Made by a program: the position numbers and the translations under genes
The notes under the pieces: model-generated
Told to the model about the DNA's origin: nothing
Seen by the model: the letters and a program-made list of their open reading frames with translations, nothing else
Database searches by the model: none
From: Acorus gramineus
Lineage: Eukaryota; Streptophyta; Magnoliopsida; Acorales; Acoraceae
DNA length: 64,000 nt
Assembly (NCBI GenBank): GCA_030737835.1
Contig: CM060849.1
Location: forward strand, 20,010,074 to 20,074,073
Direction of reading: 5' to 3'
Part shown: positions 23,301-34,109 of the stretch, piece after piece
Position numbering within the stretch: position 1 is the first letter of the stretch
Layout of the letters: every line of letters starts with the position of its first letter

Positions 23301-23682
23301 ATTCTACAGGTTTCTGTATGAGCATTCTATTGGCTCTGGTATTCAGGGTTATGACCTGAATCCAATCATTTGAAAGGATACTACAAACCATAAGAAACTA
23401 ATGTGGCCTCTCCTAAGGGTGGCTCTATGCAAAACCAAAACCCACCCCACAAATGGTTTATTATTTAATGGTTTCAGGTCTGCATTGGATGGCGAGTGTG
23501 GATTCCTTGCGGCCAATCTGTATGCGAAGAGCGTGTTTGGAGAGGATGCTTTGGTGAACATTAGCATCGAGAAGCAGGCAGATGGGAAGCTGAGCGGTTA
23601 CATTCGGATAAGAAGCAAGACGCAGGGGATAGCTCTCAGTTTAGGGGACAAGATCACTCTCAAACAGAAAGGCGGAAGCTGA
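17313..23682 (+). CDS. COPB1: Coatomer subunit beta (beta-COP)
   Basis: Exons 17313-19364, 22094-22603, 23115-23200 and 23478-23682 join in frame to 950 residues, close to the roughly 948 of Arabidopsis beta-COP. The start is [14 protein letters not shown]. Residues about 15-540 form the adaptin-like HEAT solenoid ([47 protein letters not shown]). A Ser-rich linker at about 490-520 follows, then the coatomer beta C-terminal domain from about 670 and the appendage platform ending [13 protein letters not shown]. Beta-COP is part of the F-subcomplex of COPI, recruited by ARF1-GTP to Golgi membranes for retrograde Golgi-ER and intra-Golgi transport. The huge first exon carries 72% of the protein and is strongly GC-rich, whereas later exons are ordinary. 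Intron 1 (2.7 kb) contains nested repeats. A longer open frame running upstream of 17313 is the leader, not coding. Confidence 0.96.
20873..21945. mobile_element. Probable DNA transposon relic in beta-COP intron 1
   Basis: The left side GATAAAACTGGACTGGATC with TGGTTCAAGCTGGTCAGACC, and the inverted right side TTTAAAAACCGGACCAGACT with TCGGTCTGACCAATACCAGC, form a loose terminal inverted repeat about 1.07 kb apart. CCGGTTC-rich ends are seen in some plant hAT-like elements. It encloses the MITE at 21332-21772. Edges and superfamily are uncertain. Confidence 0.4.
21332..21772. mobile_element. Inverted-repeat MITE (family B), copy in beta-COP intron
   Basis: The left end ACTCCCGTTTGTTTTGGGAAT and the inverted right end GCCCCCATTTGGAACAGGGAT are flanked by TAA on both sides, suggesting a PIF/Harbinger-type insertion. 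The interior shares long ordered blocks with 33285-33718: GGAATTAAAGTTAT, CAAAGAATA, ATTCAAAACACAACCAAACA. No coding capacity. Confidence 0.65.
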
Positions 23683-24876
23683 TTGAGATGGGATCTTGTT
23701 CCATTCTTTCTATGCATCTTTCATTCTTTCTACATTTTCCTTTGAAACGCCGGGCCGTGGTTCAGTGAGTTTTTGCTTTAAAAGTTTTTATATTATGGAA
23801 TCTTGTTTTTAGTGAGAAAACCTTATGTTATAGTAAATCGAGATGGAAGCAGCCGTCTAATTGTCAGTTTGATTGTATTATGAGCTACTTTTTTTTGTAA
23901 GATATATTATTGATTGCTTTTGAATTTGAATTTGTCATACTTTTCGAATGTGTGGATTTTGTACTTTGGTTTGAATTTTCATTGCAGCTAGGTTGGAGTT
24001 GACATCTTTTGGGAATGATATAGCACATTTTCTTTATAATCCTCAATGATTTGGATCTAATGTCACTCGTGGATGCTATATTATTAATTACTTGATTGTG
24101 AAGATTGATTGCGCCCTGCTCTCGTTGTATTTGTTTGTTGGAGCTCGATATCACATCAGCAGAATTTTTTACTGGTTTAAGAGTATAATAAATTGGGGAC
24201 AATTGTATAACTTCTTCGTGTATATGAACACTATGGAAGAAATGTTTTTGACAATTTGAACGGGGAAGGTCAGTATCTATCAGTCATTGACACTTGTTTT
24301 ACAAAGAATTTCTGGAGAATGAATATTTTTAAAATTTCTGTGTAGGGGTTCCTTTTATTTGTCTGGGATATGGAATAACCAAAGAATAAGGAAAAATAAA
24401 AAGGAACAGGTAAAAAAAGAGATTGTTATACAAAAATAAATTTTGATATTGAATTATCCATCTGTCTTACCCATCAAAAACAAAAAATTAAGAGAGGTCC
24501 CTCCAATATTGAAAATAAATAATTTTGATAGTTATTTCTTGTTAAGTTAGTATAAATTTTGATAACTAAAATTATATATTATGAGTTACCCATGTCAACA
24601 AATAAAAATACATATTCATGTCATTTTGCACGGCAAAGTTATAATTTAAAAAACCATAAATTTTTATTCATGTTTCACCAATCATTTATACTCTCAAGAC
24701 TTCCCTGGTAAAAACAGCCAGTGGATTTGATTTTTCCTCATTCGCATTTCCATGAAACGATGGAACAATTCAAAACACGGTCTTTTGAAAAAGCCAATAA
24801 AACATCAACAAAAAAAATGAAGTCCCAGACAATCTCACAAAACCTTCTCAATCAAAGAATGTCTGTCCATCATCAA
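23683..24876. other. Intergenic between beta-COP and PTRHD1
   Basis: Holds the beta-COP 3' flank and the 3' flank of the convergent PTRHD1 gene. AT-rich, with no further gene or defined repeat seen. Confidence 0.6.
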
Positions 24877-25501
24877 TCATTTGCACAGCTTCAGCTTCTT
24901 AAAGAAGGCGGCGACCTCCGCTTTCGGGTACGGCTTCGTCGCGATGCACGTCGACGTGTTCTCCGGCTGCTCCACCCACAGCTTATGCGCTATCCTTCCC
25001 TCCCTCAGCTTCTCCGAAAGCTTCACCATCTGCGCCTCCCCCTTCACTTCAAGCGTCACCTATAAAAAAAAAAAAAACCCAACTTTTTTGAAAAAATCTC
25101 TTCTATTAAGCATTTCATCGAACATTTGATGTGCACCCATTCCATCAAAATCTCACCTTGTGCATGCTATCGATGTTTCCGTCAGAGCAGTATCGGATGG
25201 TGTGGGCGTCGTCTTTGTAGGCCCAGACGGCGGCGACGGAGGCGTGGCAGCCTTGCGTAACGACGCTCCCGAGCGGCCATGAATCGATCAGGTCCCTCCG
25301 AAGCACCACGTATTGAACCACCACCTCTTCCGCCTCCGTCTCCGCGCGGTCGCCGGTGCTTGGATTTGAGAGCCCCGCCTTTCCCGCTGTTTCGTTGTTC
25401 ATCCGCGGCGACGACCACTGGAAACTGCGTTTTGGAAGGCTGACCCCAGCGAGAGAGAGTGAAGGGAAGAGCAGTCTTGGTAGAGGTATCGATGAGAGCA
25501 T
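24877..25501 (-). CDS. PTRHD1: PTRHD1-like peptidyl-tRNA hydrolase II domain protein
   Basis: Two exons, 25157-25501 and 24877-25059, join in frame to 175 residues. Residues about 60-175 are the PTH2-type domain of the PTRHD1 branch: VVVQYVVLRRDL, WPLGSVVTQGCHAS, DSMHKVTLEVKGE, HKLWVEQPEN, ATKPYPK and KKLKLCK at the end. Classical PTH2 enzymes free peptides from stalled tRNA. In this branch the usual glycine-lysine-rich first loop and the Asp-Ala-Gly-x-Thr segment are replaced by WPLGS and EQPENTS, so hydrolase activity is doubtful. Residues 1-34 (MLSSIPLPRLLFPSLSLAG) are basic and hydrophobic, like an organelle transit peptide. A second Met at about residue 34 would give a cytosolic form. 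Two-exon layout with a short 97-base intron. Confidence 0.9.
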
Positions 25502-28000
25502 CTTTTTACTTTTTTGGGATTTTGTATGGTCAATGGTGGGGAGGAGGGTTATTTTGGGAATAATCAATGTTATATTGCAATGTTTTGATGAAATGGTTTA
25601 AATATGTAGTCCATAGTTCGTTTTGGTTCATATAAATAAGACAGTGTTTGGTTGTACGATTGGACAATTTATATATCAGCAGGAAACTGTTTATACAATC
25701 ATGCAACTAAACAGTTTTACTATAACAGATAGCTTTATGCAGACAGATTTCTGACAAACAATACTTAAAAACTGCGATTTTCAAAAACTGAGGGTGAGTT
25801 TCATGTAGAATCAGTTTTAAAACCCCGATTCCTGCATAATCTAAGTGTTAACTCGTCTATCCTTAGACTAGCACCTAATTATATATGGGTTAATGTCTGT
25901 TTGATTTTAGAAAAAATAAAAACTTGTTGAGAGTTGTAAAATTGAGTGACCAAATACATTATTTGACCCCATGGATATGTCATGATGTTTCCAAATTTAC
26001 ATCTTTGTTTAAAATCTTTGATAGGCTTCTTATTCAAATTGAAGGTCTGAACAAAGGATAAGAAGAGTGTGATAGACTTGTAATCGATTAATATTGTAGA
26101 TTGAATTCATCTTCATAATTCTCTCTTTCGTACAAGAACTCTATCGATCTACAACCTCTAGGTCAAGCTAATATTATTACTGATCATCAGTGATCAGAAG
26201 ACATAGGATTCTCACATATTGCATATCTGATTGAATTAATGGGTGGGAATAATGGATTACCAATTTACCATGCACTTTGTCTTTTCGGGCTCTCACTAGG
26301 GGAAAAAGTAAAGCCTTCAATACCCTAATAAAAAAAAATCAATAAATCAAACGCCATTATTGCCAAGGGATAGCTTCCCAGCACGGCAAACAAGGGGAGA
26401 CAACAATGATGAACCCAAATTCAAGCCACTTGAAAAAGAAAGCAAAACAGTGGGTGAGAATTTCTTTTCTTCCCTCCTTTTTCACAGAACCTTTTTTCTC
26501 CCACTTCAATCCGAATGTAAACAAACAAACAATTGTTTTTCTATTTCAAAATCGATAAGCACGTACAATTGTACAAAGGTTGATTATGATTTGACTATAG
26601 TATATATATTTAGAATCTTAATGTGCCGTGTCAGGGTAATCGTTTGTGTTAATTTATATTAAAAAAAAAAGCCAGGTTTCTGTTATGTCAGTGAACGTAG
26701 GATCTCATGTTGGATAAAAGTATAAAAAATGTCATTGTAGGGTCCATAAATAGGTATAAAATAATTGGAAAACCTTAGTCCAAACCAATGTTTAATGGGA
26801 AAAATTTCATCATATCGTTAGTCCATTCCACATGAAATTGAAACCAAGTTTTGTCCGCGATCACTTGCTGTCTTTTGGCTAAAATGTTCCTGTGATCCCA
26901 TGTGACGTTTCAGCTGATTTTTTTTAAATTGAACTCCCTCAACATTTTTATTTTACTCAGTGAGGTCCTTGACAGCCCTATGGTTTGTGGAGTAAGTTAC
27001 AAGACATATAATATAACAACAAAATATCCACAGTCATTCAATAAAATCTAGAAATGATAGTGGCATATGTAATATATATAAACAAAATCTTATTTAAATG
27101 CAAATAGATGTTATTTCTATTTAAAAATAGATATAAAAACAAATGCAAATATTTTTTTTTATTAAAATAGCATATATCCGTATTTGTAAAAAAATCTTAT
27201 AGCCAAGGTAACAACTACTAAATATTAATGCTAAGGGCGTTGTTGATACACTAAACCCTTTTTTATGACTCAATTTTTAGTTTCCAAGTCGCAGACATTA
27301 TATATGGAATCAAAGCACAATATATATTCTACTATCTTGGTATATACTATGTTGTAAAAAATAACATATTTCATTAGTCAAATACATACTTTAAAAAATT
27401 AAAATGCAATTTTTTTTAGATAACGTTTGGATAGTAACATAAGCTATTTGATATAGATATATACACTAGCAGAATAAGTCATTTTATGTTTAGTTATGTT
27501 TTTATTTATTCATGTTAGTCGCATCATAATAATGAGGTTCTTGTTGTTTGGTTAACCATAGATAAATTATAGATAAACCATGAATAAGATATAAATATAA
27601 ATTAAAATATAAGAAAATGATTTGAAAATTTATATAAAGTGATGTCAGATGATTTAACATATAAACCTCCTTACACCAGTGAAATAGAATGTATAAAATA
27701 ACATAATTTTAAGAGACTTAAAATACCAGTATCATTTTATTCTAATCTATTATGATATAATTATTCTCAATCTTTTCTTTCCAAGCATATAGATTTTTTA
27801 GGTTCATCGACCATTCCACCCCCATTCCATTCTATTCGTATTTATTCACTCACCTAAATTTCAACGCGAATAATAATAATAATATAAAAAAAAACAAACA
27901 AACAAACAAGGACTAATATGCAAGCAAATAAATTCGAAAACTCAGGGTGGTCATATTTTAGAATATTTTGACTTAGGAGGTTGAACCTATAAATTACGAA
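25502..28000. other. Intergenic, no gene seen; repeats
   Basis: Contains a family-C repeat (25640-25850) and, at about 27420-27790, a segment beginning GATAACGTTTGGATAGTAAC whose interior words (TTTTATGTTTAGTTAT, GTTTGGTTAACCA, AATAAGATATAAAT) also occur at 62793-63120. The rest is AT-rich with no supportable exon. The open frame at 26360-26662 has no recognisable domain. Confidence 0.5.
25640..25850 (+). repeat. Dispersed MITE-like repeat, family C, copy 2
   Basis: Starts GTTTGGTTGTACGATTGGAC and shares the ordered blocks AACAGTTTTACT, GCAGACAGATTT, CAAAAACTGA and AATCAGTTTTAAAA with the copies at 4447 and 59060. It lies just upstream of the PTRHD1 start. Edges approximate. Confidence 0.55.
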
Positions 28001-28075
28001 ATTGAACTCCTCCTGTCACTCAAACACCGAAAACAAGGTGTCGGCGGGGAGAGTGAAGCGAGTCCGCGTGATTCT

Positions 28076-28202
28076 CTCTTTCTCTCTCTAAATCTCTCTC
28101 TCTCTCTCTCTCTCTAAGTCCTTGTTCACTCTCACTGTCTCTCTTGCTTTCCCTTTCTTTCAGACCCAAATCACTCTCTCTCTCTCTCTCTCTCTCTCTC
28201 GC
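28076..28202 (+). promoter_or_regulatory. Two (CT)n tracts in the leader of the sugar-nucleotide transporter
   Basis: CT-dinucleotide runs occupy about 28090-28117 and 28174-28202, ending 84 bases before the ATG at 28286. CT/GA runs around plant transcription starts are common and bind BPC/GAGA-type proteins. Tract length is probably variable between individuals. Confidence 0.6.
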
Positions 28203-28285
28203 TCTATTCACTCTGTTTCATCACAAACACACGGTGTTCTCGTTTGAATGCGAGAAAATTAGGGTTTCGAAAAGCAGAGGAGGAG

Positions 28286-31143
28286 ATGGTGGGCAGCAGG
28301 AAGTTTATGAACTTCTTCTTAAGGAAGGACGTGAGGAAGCTCCTCAAACGCAAAGACAGCGACGCCGGCGAAAGAGGTTCATCCCCCCTTCTTTTATATG
28401 AATTTTGGGTTTTTTTTTTTTTTTTTTTTTTGGGTTTGATTATGAACATTGTCCGTACTATGTATTAAAATCTTTGTGTGTGAGCAGGGGAGATCGGTTA
28501 GTATGATTAATTAATTCAATTTGTGCATTTTCCTTGTATTGATATGATATTGATGTTATTCAGGTTTGCTTTTTCTTATTTTTTTAGATGATAAACAAAT
28601 ACTATATTTTGAGCTAATGTTGTACTTGGCATGCTTTTGTGGGTTTTCGGGAATTATGGGATGGCTTTCATTTTCTGGGTTATTTTTGTTGTTAGAGTTA
28701 ATTTGGGGTGTTTTTACTATGTTGTTGGAGTTTTTTTATATTAGATTTAGGATTTGGAGTTATTAGAAGTAATTCATGGTTTAGGATTTTTATGTAATGT
28801 TCTTAAAATTTCTGGTTTGTTAAAATTTATGATTATTTTGTACTATAGGGAAGCACATGTATGCGATGTGAAGACATAGTTTTATGATGGGTGATTAATT
28901 GAAGACCTCTTTGAATTCCTTCTCTTCTTTTCATTTCTTCTTCATCCGTCCTGCACGAATCTCTAGTTCCAAATGCTAATATATGCGGCATGGACGATGA
29001 GTCGAGCTTTTGATGTGCAAGCATTTAGAGTTCATGGGGCAATTGCTTCTTGGGTATCCCAAAATATGTGGATATATACTCCTGTTTTACAGGCAGGATT
29101 TTTTTTGTCTGTCTATTGGATCGATATTGCGACTTGGGTTGGACTTCTTCAAATAGATTTTATTCGTGTGGCGCAAGTTGCAACCCTTTTATGTTGCCTA
29201 TTTCTGATTTTGTTTGCCATCTGAACCAGCTAAAGCTCTAGAAGACCTACGAGCTTCCCTTTTCAGTGAACTGAGGACATCAGAAGGTGCGAAGCATCTG
29301 CAACAACGTGTTTGTGGCCCAACAGTTGCTCTGACATTTAATTTATTGGTCTCCGTTGGTATTATCATGATAAATAAACTAGTATGTTATCTATCTATTA
29401 CAGTCTAACTTCTTTGAATCTCGTTCGAGTCAAATACATTATAATGGATTCTCTGTTCAACCATTTTTGTAGGTTCTTGGGAAGGTTGGTTTCAACTATC
29501 CCATCTTCCTGACGTTCATCCATTACATTGTGAGCTGGTTTCTAATGGCGGTTTTGAATGCGTTATCACTACTCCCAGCATCTCCTCCTCCTAAGTCGAC
29601 TCCACTTTCCTCTCTTATTGTTCTTGGAATTGTAATGTCTCTCTCAACTGGCCTTGCCAATGTCAGTTTGAAGTATAATAGGTATAATATATCATTTCTT
29701 TATTAGTATCACTTTCTATTTCTCGATCTTCAAACATTGATAACAACCCCCCCTCCAAACTTTTTTTTTCTCTTCAGTGTGGGATTTTATCAGATGGCAA
29801 AGATTGCTGTGACGCCAACAATTGTTTTTGCGGAATTCATTCTTTACAGGAAGAGTATTTCCTTTCAGAAGGTAATGTGGGTTCTTGTTATGATTTATGA
29901 GAGATTGAGGTGTCTGATAAAATTTTGCTCCATTTTCAAGTATCATTTCATTCAAAGATACTTTTTCTTTGATAGAAACCAATGCAATGTTCTTATTGAT
30001 TGTCTCAGGTAGTAGCCCTCACTGTAGTATCTGTTGGTGTTGCTGTTGCGACTGTTACTGATCTTCAATTCCACTTTTTTGGTGCCTGCATTGCTGTGGC
30101 ATGGATAATACCTAGTGCAGTCAATAAGATCCTTTGGTCCAATCTGCAACAGCAGGGCAATTGGACTGCCTTAGCGTAAGTGTCTACTCGCAGCTTTCCT
30201 TTCCTCTAGACCTTGCTCAGAATGTCGCCTAACATCCATCCGCAAACAGGTTGATGTGGAGGACAACCCCTCTCACCTTGTTCTTTTTGGTGGCTTTGAT
30301 GCCTTGGCTTGACCCCCCAGGCATCCTGTCCTTCCAATGGACCTTCCCTAATATATCAGTTATTTTCATGTCGGCTGCCCTTGGTTTTTTGCTTCAGTGG
30401 TCTGGTGCTCTAGCACTTGGGTAAGATCTTCAATAAGTTTATCCTGCTATAAACCTGTCCTGCTATCTAGTCCTACTAAAGAAATTATGTTGTAGTGCGA
30501 TGCTTAAGTTGTGTTTTTCACAATACTCTCATAATTGATGTCAAGGGAACAGAAATCTATTTATTAATTCATTCAACAAAAACAAAAGGCAAAATTATTT
30601 AGCATGAGAGAAGATACCAATAGCCAATCACGATGTCAATTAGTGGTTGCATGGAAGAATACGCCCTTATTTTCTCCAATTAAGTTCATGTATCCCTACT
30701 TAAAGCTATTTATTTAATGAGCATCATTGATTATGTACCATTGGCCCTTTGATTGTAAAAATCATCTATATATGATGATGTATCCCAGTTTGCTGTACAA
30801 AGCAATCTGAAGCTTTTTTTCCCCTCGTTTAAATGAAATTCTTTTCCAACTTCACAGAGCAACCTCCGCTACAACTCATGCTGTTCTTGGACAATTCAAA
30901 ACATGCATCATCCTTCTTGGAGGGTTTCTTCTATTTAATTCAAATCCAGGCTTAACAAGTATATGTGGCGCTGCAACAGCCCTCGCAGGTATGTCTATGT
31001 ACACTTACCTTAATCTATGTGATTTTCGTCGGCAAGTGAGCAAGCTGGAACCTCGACAATCATCTTTCTCTTTAACAAAATCTAAACTGAGCAAAGAAGC
31101 CAACGATGTGCACAATGGAGAGTGTACCATGGACTGTGTCTAG
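28286..31143 (+). CDS. UGNT1-like nucleotide-sugar transporter
   Basis: Seven exons (28286-28376, 29230-29381, 29473-29681, 29778-29871, 30009-30175, 30250-30420, 30858-31143) join in frame to 389 residues. The N-terminus MVGSRKFMNFFLRKDVRKLL is cytosolic and basic. From about residue 60 there are some ten membrane helices of the drug/metabolite-transporter superfamily, TPT/NST branch: GIIMINKLVLGKVGFNYPIF, LANVSLKYNSVGFYQMAKI, PTIVFAEFILYRK, AVNKILWSNLQQQGNW, LLQWSGALALGATS, HAVLGQFKT. The polar tail is about 45 residues. The closest plants relatives I recognise are Arabidopsis At4g32272 (UGNT1, Golgi UDP-GlcNAc import) and At5g55950; substrate is therefore inferred. The first intron donor (GAG/GTTCAT) is weak, but the join restores the family sequence. 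Intron 1 holds an unrelated open frame that I do not believe. Confidence 0.9.
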
Positions 31144-32250
31144 AGTCCATGAATTCAGTTTTGAAGATCCATCTTGCTTGAATGATATTGTAGGAAATGG
31201 AGAGACCATCACCAAATGACATATAAGTGCTAACCATAATCTTGGCTACTCTACTCTCTCATAAATTACTGTCACCACTAAACTGTCCCTCTGCGCTGCT
31301 CTATGGTCACCTGTCATCTGGAATTGGGGTATTTTTTATTTTATGAAAATCCCATGAAAGAAATTTTTTTTTTTTTTTTTTTTAAAGACAGAGAGCCGTT
31401 GTTTTGTTAGAATTGAATGTAAATAATATTGGATGTATTTCATTTAATAGTATTCCATGATGCCTCAACATATTTAAGTGTATTCTGAAAATAAAATTGA
31501 TCTTGATCACTTGAGATAACCACTGAATCATTTTATATCAGCATATCATTCAAATTATATAGAGGAAACAAATATTGAACTGGTGCATGTCATACCTTTT
31601 TCTAACTTTTACCCATCATAATGATGCATTGGAGATACTATTTGTTTAATTTTCTTTCCATCATTTGTATGTTTCCTTTTCTTTATTCCATTTAACCCTC
31701 TTTGGTTTATTCCATTCTCCACAATGTTTGTCTCCGCTCAAAGGACAAGCTTAACTCCATTTTTTTTCTTTATTCCATTTTACTAATTCTTCCCTGTTTC
31801 GCTAGTTTATCCCCCTTAAAAGCGTGAACCATATGCAATCCTCTTTTATTCTTTGATGATTCAGGCTTTTTAAGAGAGGAAAAACAGTGAAACATGGACC
31901 ACAACTCATCTTCCTTATGGAGACAAAGCTTTATTTCCAATCCTTTTTGGGTCTTCACCAGTGTTTGGTAGTTGAACTATCAGACTCACTTGACTATTTA
32001 AGTGATTTGTGTTCCACATTCATGAGACAACTACTTTAAATACACCGGTCCTTTTGTTTCTTTATCTCTTATGTTCAAGGTGAGGTCTCTTTCTTGGACC
32101 TCAACAGCAATCTCTTTCCAACAGAATCACGTCTCGATGTGATTCATTTTGCAGTTTAGAATTCCAAGCATACCTACCACCTTGCTTATTTTAATGGCAG
32201 CTTGGCCATATCGGCATGTACTTCAATTATTGAATTAGGCGCGGGTCTTA
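31144..32250. other. Intergenic, no gene seen
   Basis: 3' flank of the transporter gene followed by AT-rich DNA. A long T run lies at about 31364-31383. Nothing else could be supported. Confidence 0.6.
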
Positions 32251-32485
32251 GGTTCCGTTTGAAAACACATTTGGAAAATAAGAGTTTGAATAAAGTTTAA
32301 ATAGAGTTGACTCTTGGAAAACGTATTTTTTGTGTTTTTTAAAAAGTAAGTTTTTTGTACTAAAAGTTGTAAGTAACTTTTTAATTAAGCTTGTTTTTTA
32401 GAATGCGTTTGATAACGTTTTTCAGCTTTCTGCTTGACTAAAAGTAGAATCACTTTATTTATTTAAGTGCTGCCAAAACGCCCCC
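32251..32485. mobile_element. Tourist-like MITE (family D), copy 1
   Basis: 235 bp, flanked by TTA at 32248-32250 and 32486-32488, with termini GGTTCCGTTTGAAAACAC and inverted GGGGGCGTTTTGGC. The interior shares blocks with 51970-52201: AATAAAGTTTAAATAGA, TTTGTACTAAAAG, CTTTTTAATTAAG, TTTCTGCTTGA, TAAAAGTAGAATCACTTTA. It is non-coding. Confidence 0.8.
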
Positions 32486-32488
32486 TTA

Positions 32489-32699
32489 GGTAACGTTTGA
32501 AACCAAGTTTAAAATAGAACTAAAGCTTTTAAAGTAGCTTATAAAGTTAGCCTTCTAGTAAGCACATTTTTGTTAGATAACTGGGTAACTAAATTATTTT
32601 AAAAGTGGGACTGTTAGAAGTGTTTGCAAATGAATTTGAATTAAGTCTGTAAAAATGGAATCTCTTATAAATTTTCCAATCAGAATTTTAAATGTTACC
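32489..32699. mobile_element. Tourist-like MITE abutting the previous one
   Basis: 211 bp, termini GGTAACGTTTGAAACC and inverted GGTAACATTTAAAATTC, flanked by TTA at 32486-32488 (shared with the element to the left) and 32700-32702. The terminal repeat is different from family D, so this is a second family inserted at the target copy of the first, or the reverse. Confidence 0.75.
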
Positions 32700-33146
32700 T
32701 TAGCAAAAGTAAAATTTTGATGGTATTAGGAATTTGGATCTTGCAAAACCCATTTCCATTTGAGAAATGTCAGGGACAATTACTTCTGCTGTCATTTTTT
32801 GTACCCAAAAATTCTTGTTCAAGGTATATAGTTGTTTGATAAAAATGCATATTTTTTGAAAAAAATAAAAAATATATATATTCAAATAAATTGAATATAT
32901 GCCTTTTTAATATTTTCTTAATTTATAATATGCTATGACCTAGTATATACTATTAGGGGAAGGTGGATATTGTAGGGTGTAGGAATGAATGTCAGCGTCA
33001 TCTTTTGGGTTTGATTCATCAACGGATCATTGTCATGTTAGAAAATGTTATGGATAATCTTTTGCGGTCCTTAATTTTTTTAAATGTGTATGCTTGTGTA
33101 ATGAAATATGTGTATTTAAAAAAAAATGAAGCTTAGATGAACTGAG

Positions 33147-33284
33147 TAGAGGTGCAACTCCGATGGGTCAGGTCAGGTCGGGTTGAAGATCTGTCTAAAT
33201 CCAACCCGCGATGCATAGAGCCTAACCCGAACCCAAACTCAACCCACGGGTTCGGGTTGATCCTGGACTCGGGTTTAACCTTGG
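33147..33284. mobile_element. Truncated GGGTT-rich transposon relic
   Basis: Begins AGAGGTGCAACTCCGATGGG and continues with GGGTTG/CAACCC-rich sequence like that of the complete element at 34344-34853. No matching right end was found before the family-B element that starts at 33285. Confidence 0.45.
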
Positions 33285-33718
33285 CCCCCGTTTGGATACG
33301 GAATAGGTTACGGAAAAACATGGAATAAAGCAGAATAAGTAATTTTTAATGTTTGAATGCGATGAATACCCTGTGATAACCTAGACGAGGATAAACTGGT
33401 AGATGGATTCTAGTCAACCCTTGGAATTAAAGTTATTCCAAGTTATTACATACAAAGAATACGTGGGTTCATTATTAAATCAATTGTTATCACATTTCAT
33501 GAATCATCTATAAAATCAACTATCACTATTTTTTCAGATTTTATAAATATTTATCTACATTTTATCCAAATAATAAAAACATTGTTATTAAGTTTCTCAA
33601 GTAGAAAAATTCAAAACACAACCAAACACAAAACCACTTATTCCACTAATATATCCACTTATATTAGTATAACTGTATATTTTAAAATAAGTCTTATTCA
33701 ATATCCAAACATCAACTA
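33285..33718. mobile_element. Inverted-repeat MITE (family B), intergenic copy
   Basis: Left end GCCCCCGTTTGGATACGGAAT, inverted right end GTTGATGTTTGGATATTGAAT. The interior is collinear with 21332-21772 (TAAACTGGTAGATGGATTC, GGAATTAAAGTTATTC, AAATTCAAAACACAACCAAA). No clean target duplication is seen at this copy. Confidence 0.65.
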
Positions 33719-34109
33719 AAAAATAATAAAATATATTTATTAAAGCACACGAGTATCAAAAAATCCCAAAACCAAATCAAAATACATCCAATGTTCCTTG
33801 TCATAAAATAAAAAATATATGCAGCAGAATGGGCCCGTCTTGTGGAGCCCATATTTAGATAAATTAAGCCCCATCGATGTGTAATTTTTTGTAAAAAAAG
33901 AAAAATAACTTGTACCGCAAATGAGGCTGTACAACCGGCTTGACATATCATCCCCCATTTCCTTGTCATTTCTTGGAAGGGAAGTGAATTCCAGTCAGAA
34001 ATGACATCTCAATTTTCATAAATAGTTGATTTTTTATGAGAATAAATTATTTTAATTTTAAATAATTAAAAATTCGTTGATTTTGTCATCATTAAAAACA
34101 AATTATTCT

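Noticed and set aside
28020-28211. Arg/Glu-rich open frame on the minus strand
   Set aside because: Coded by the CT microsatellites of the transporter leader.
28973-29224. 83-residue hydrophobic open frame in intron 1 of the transporter
   Set aside because: The true family sequence resumes at 29230 with a good acceptor, and the open frame matches no NST segment.
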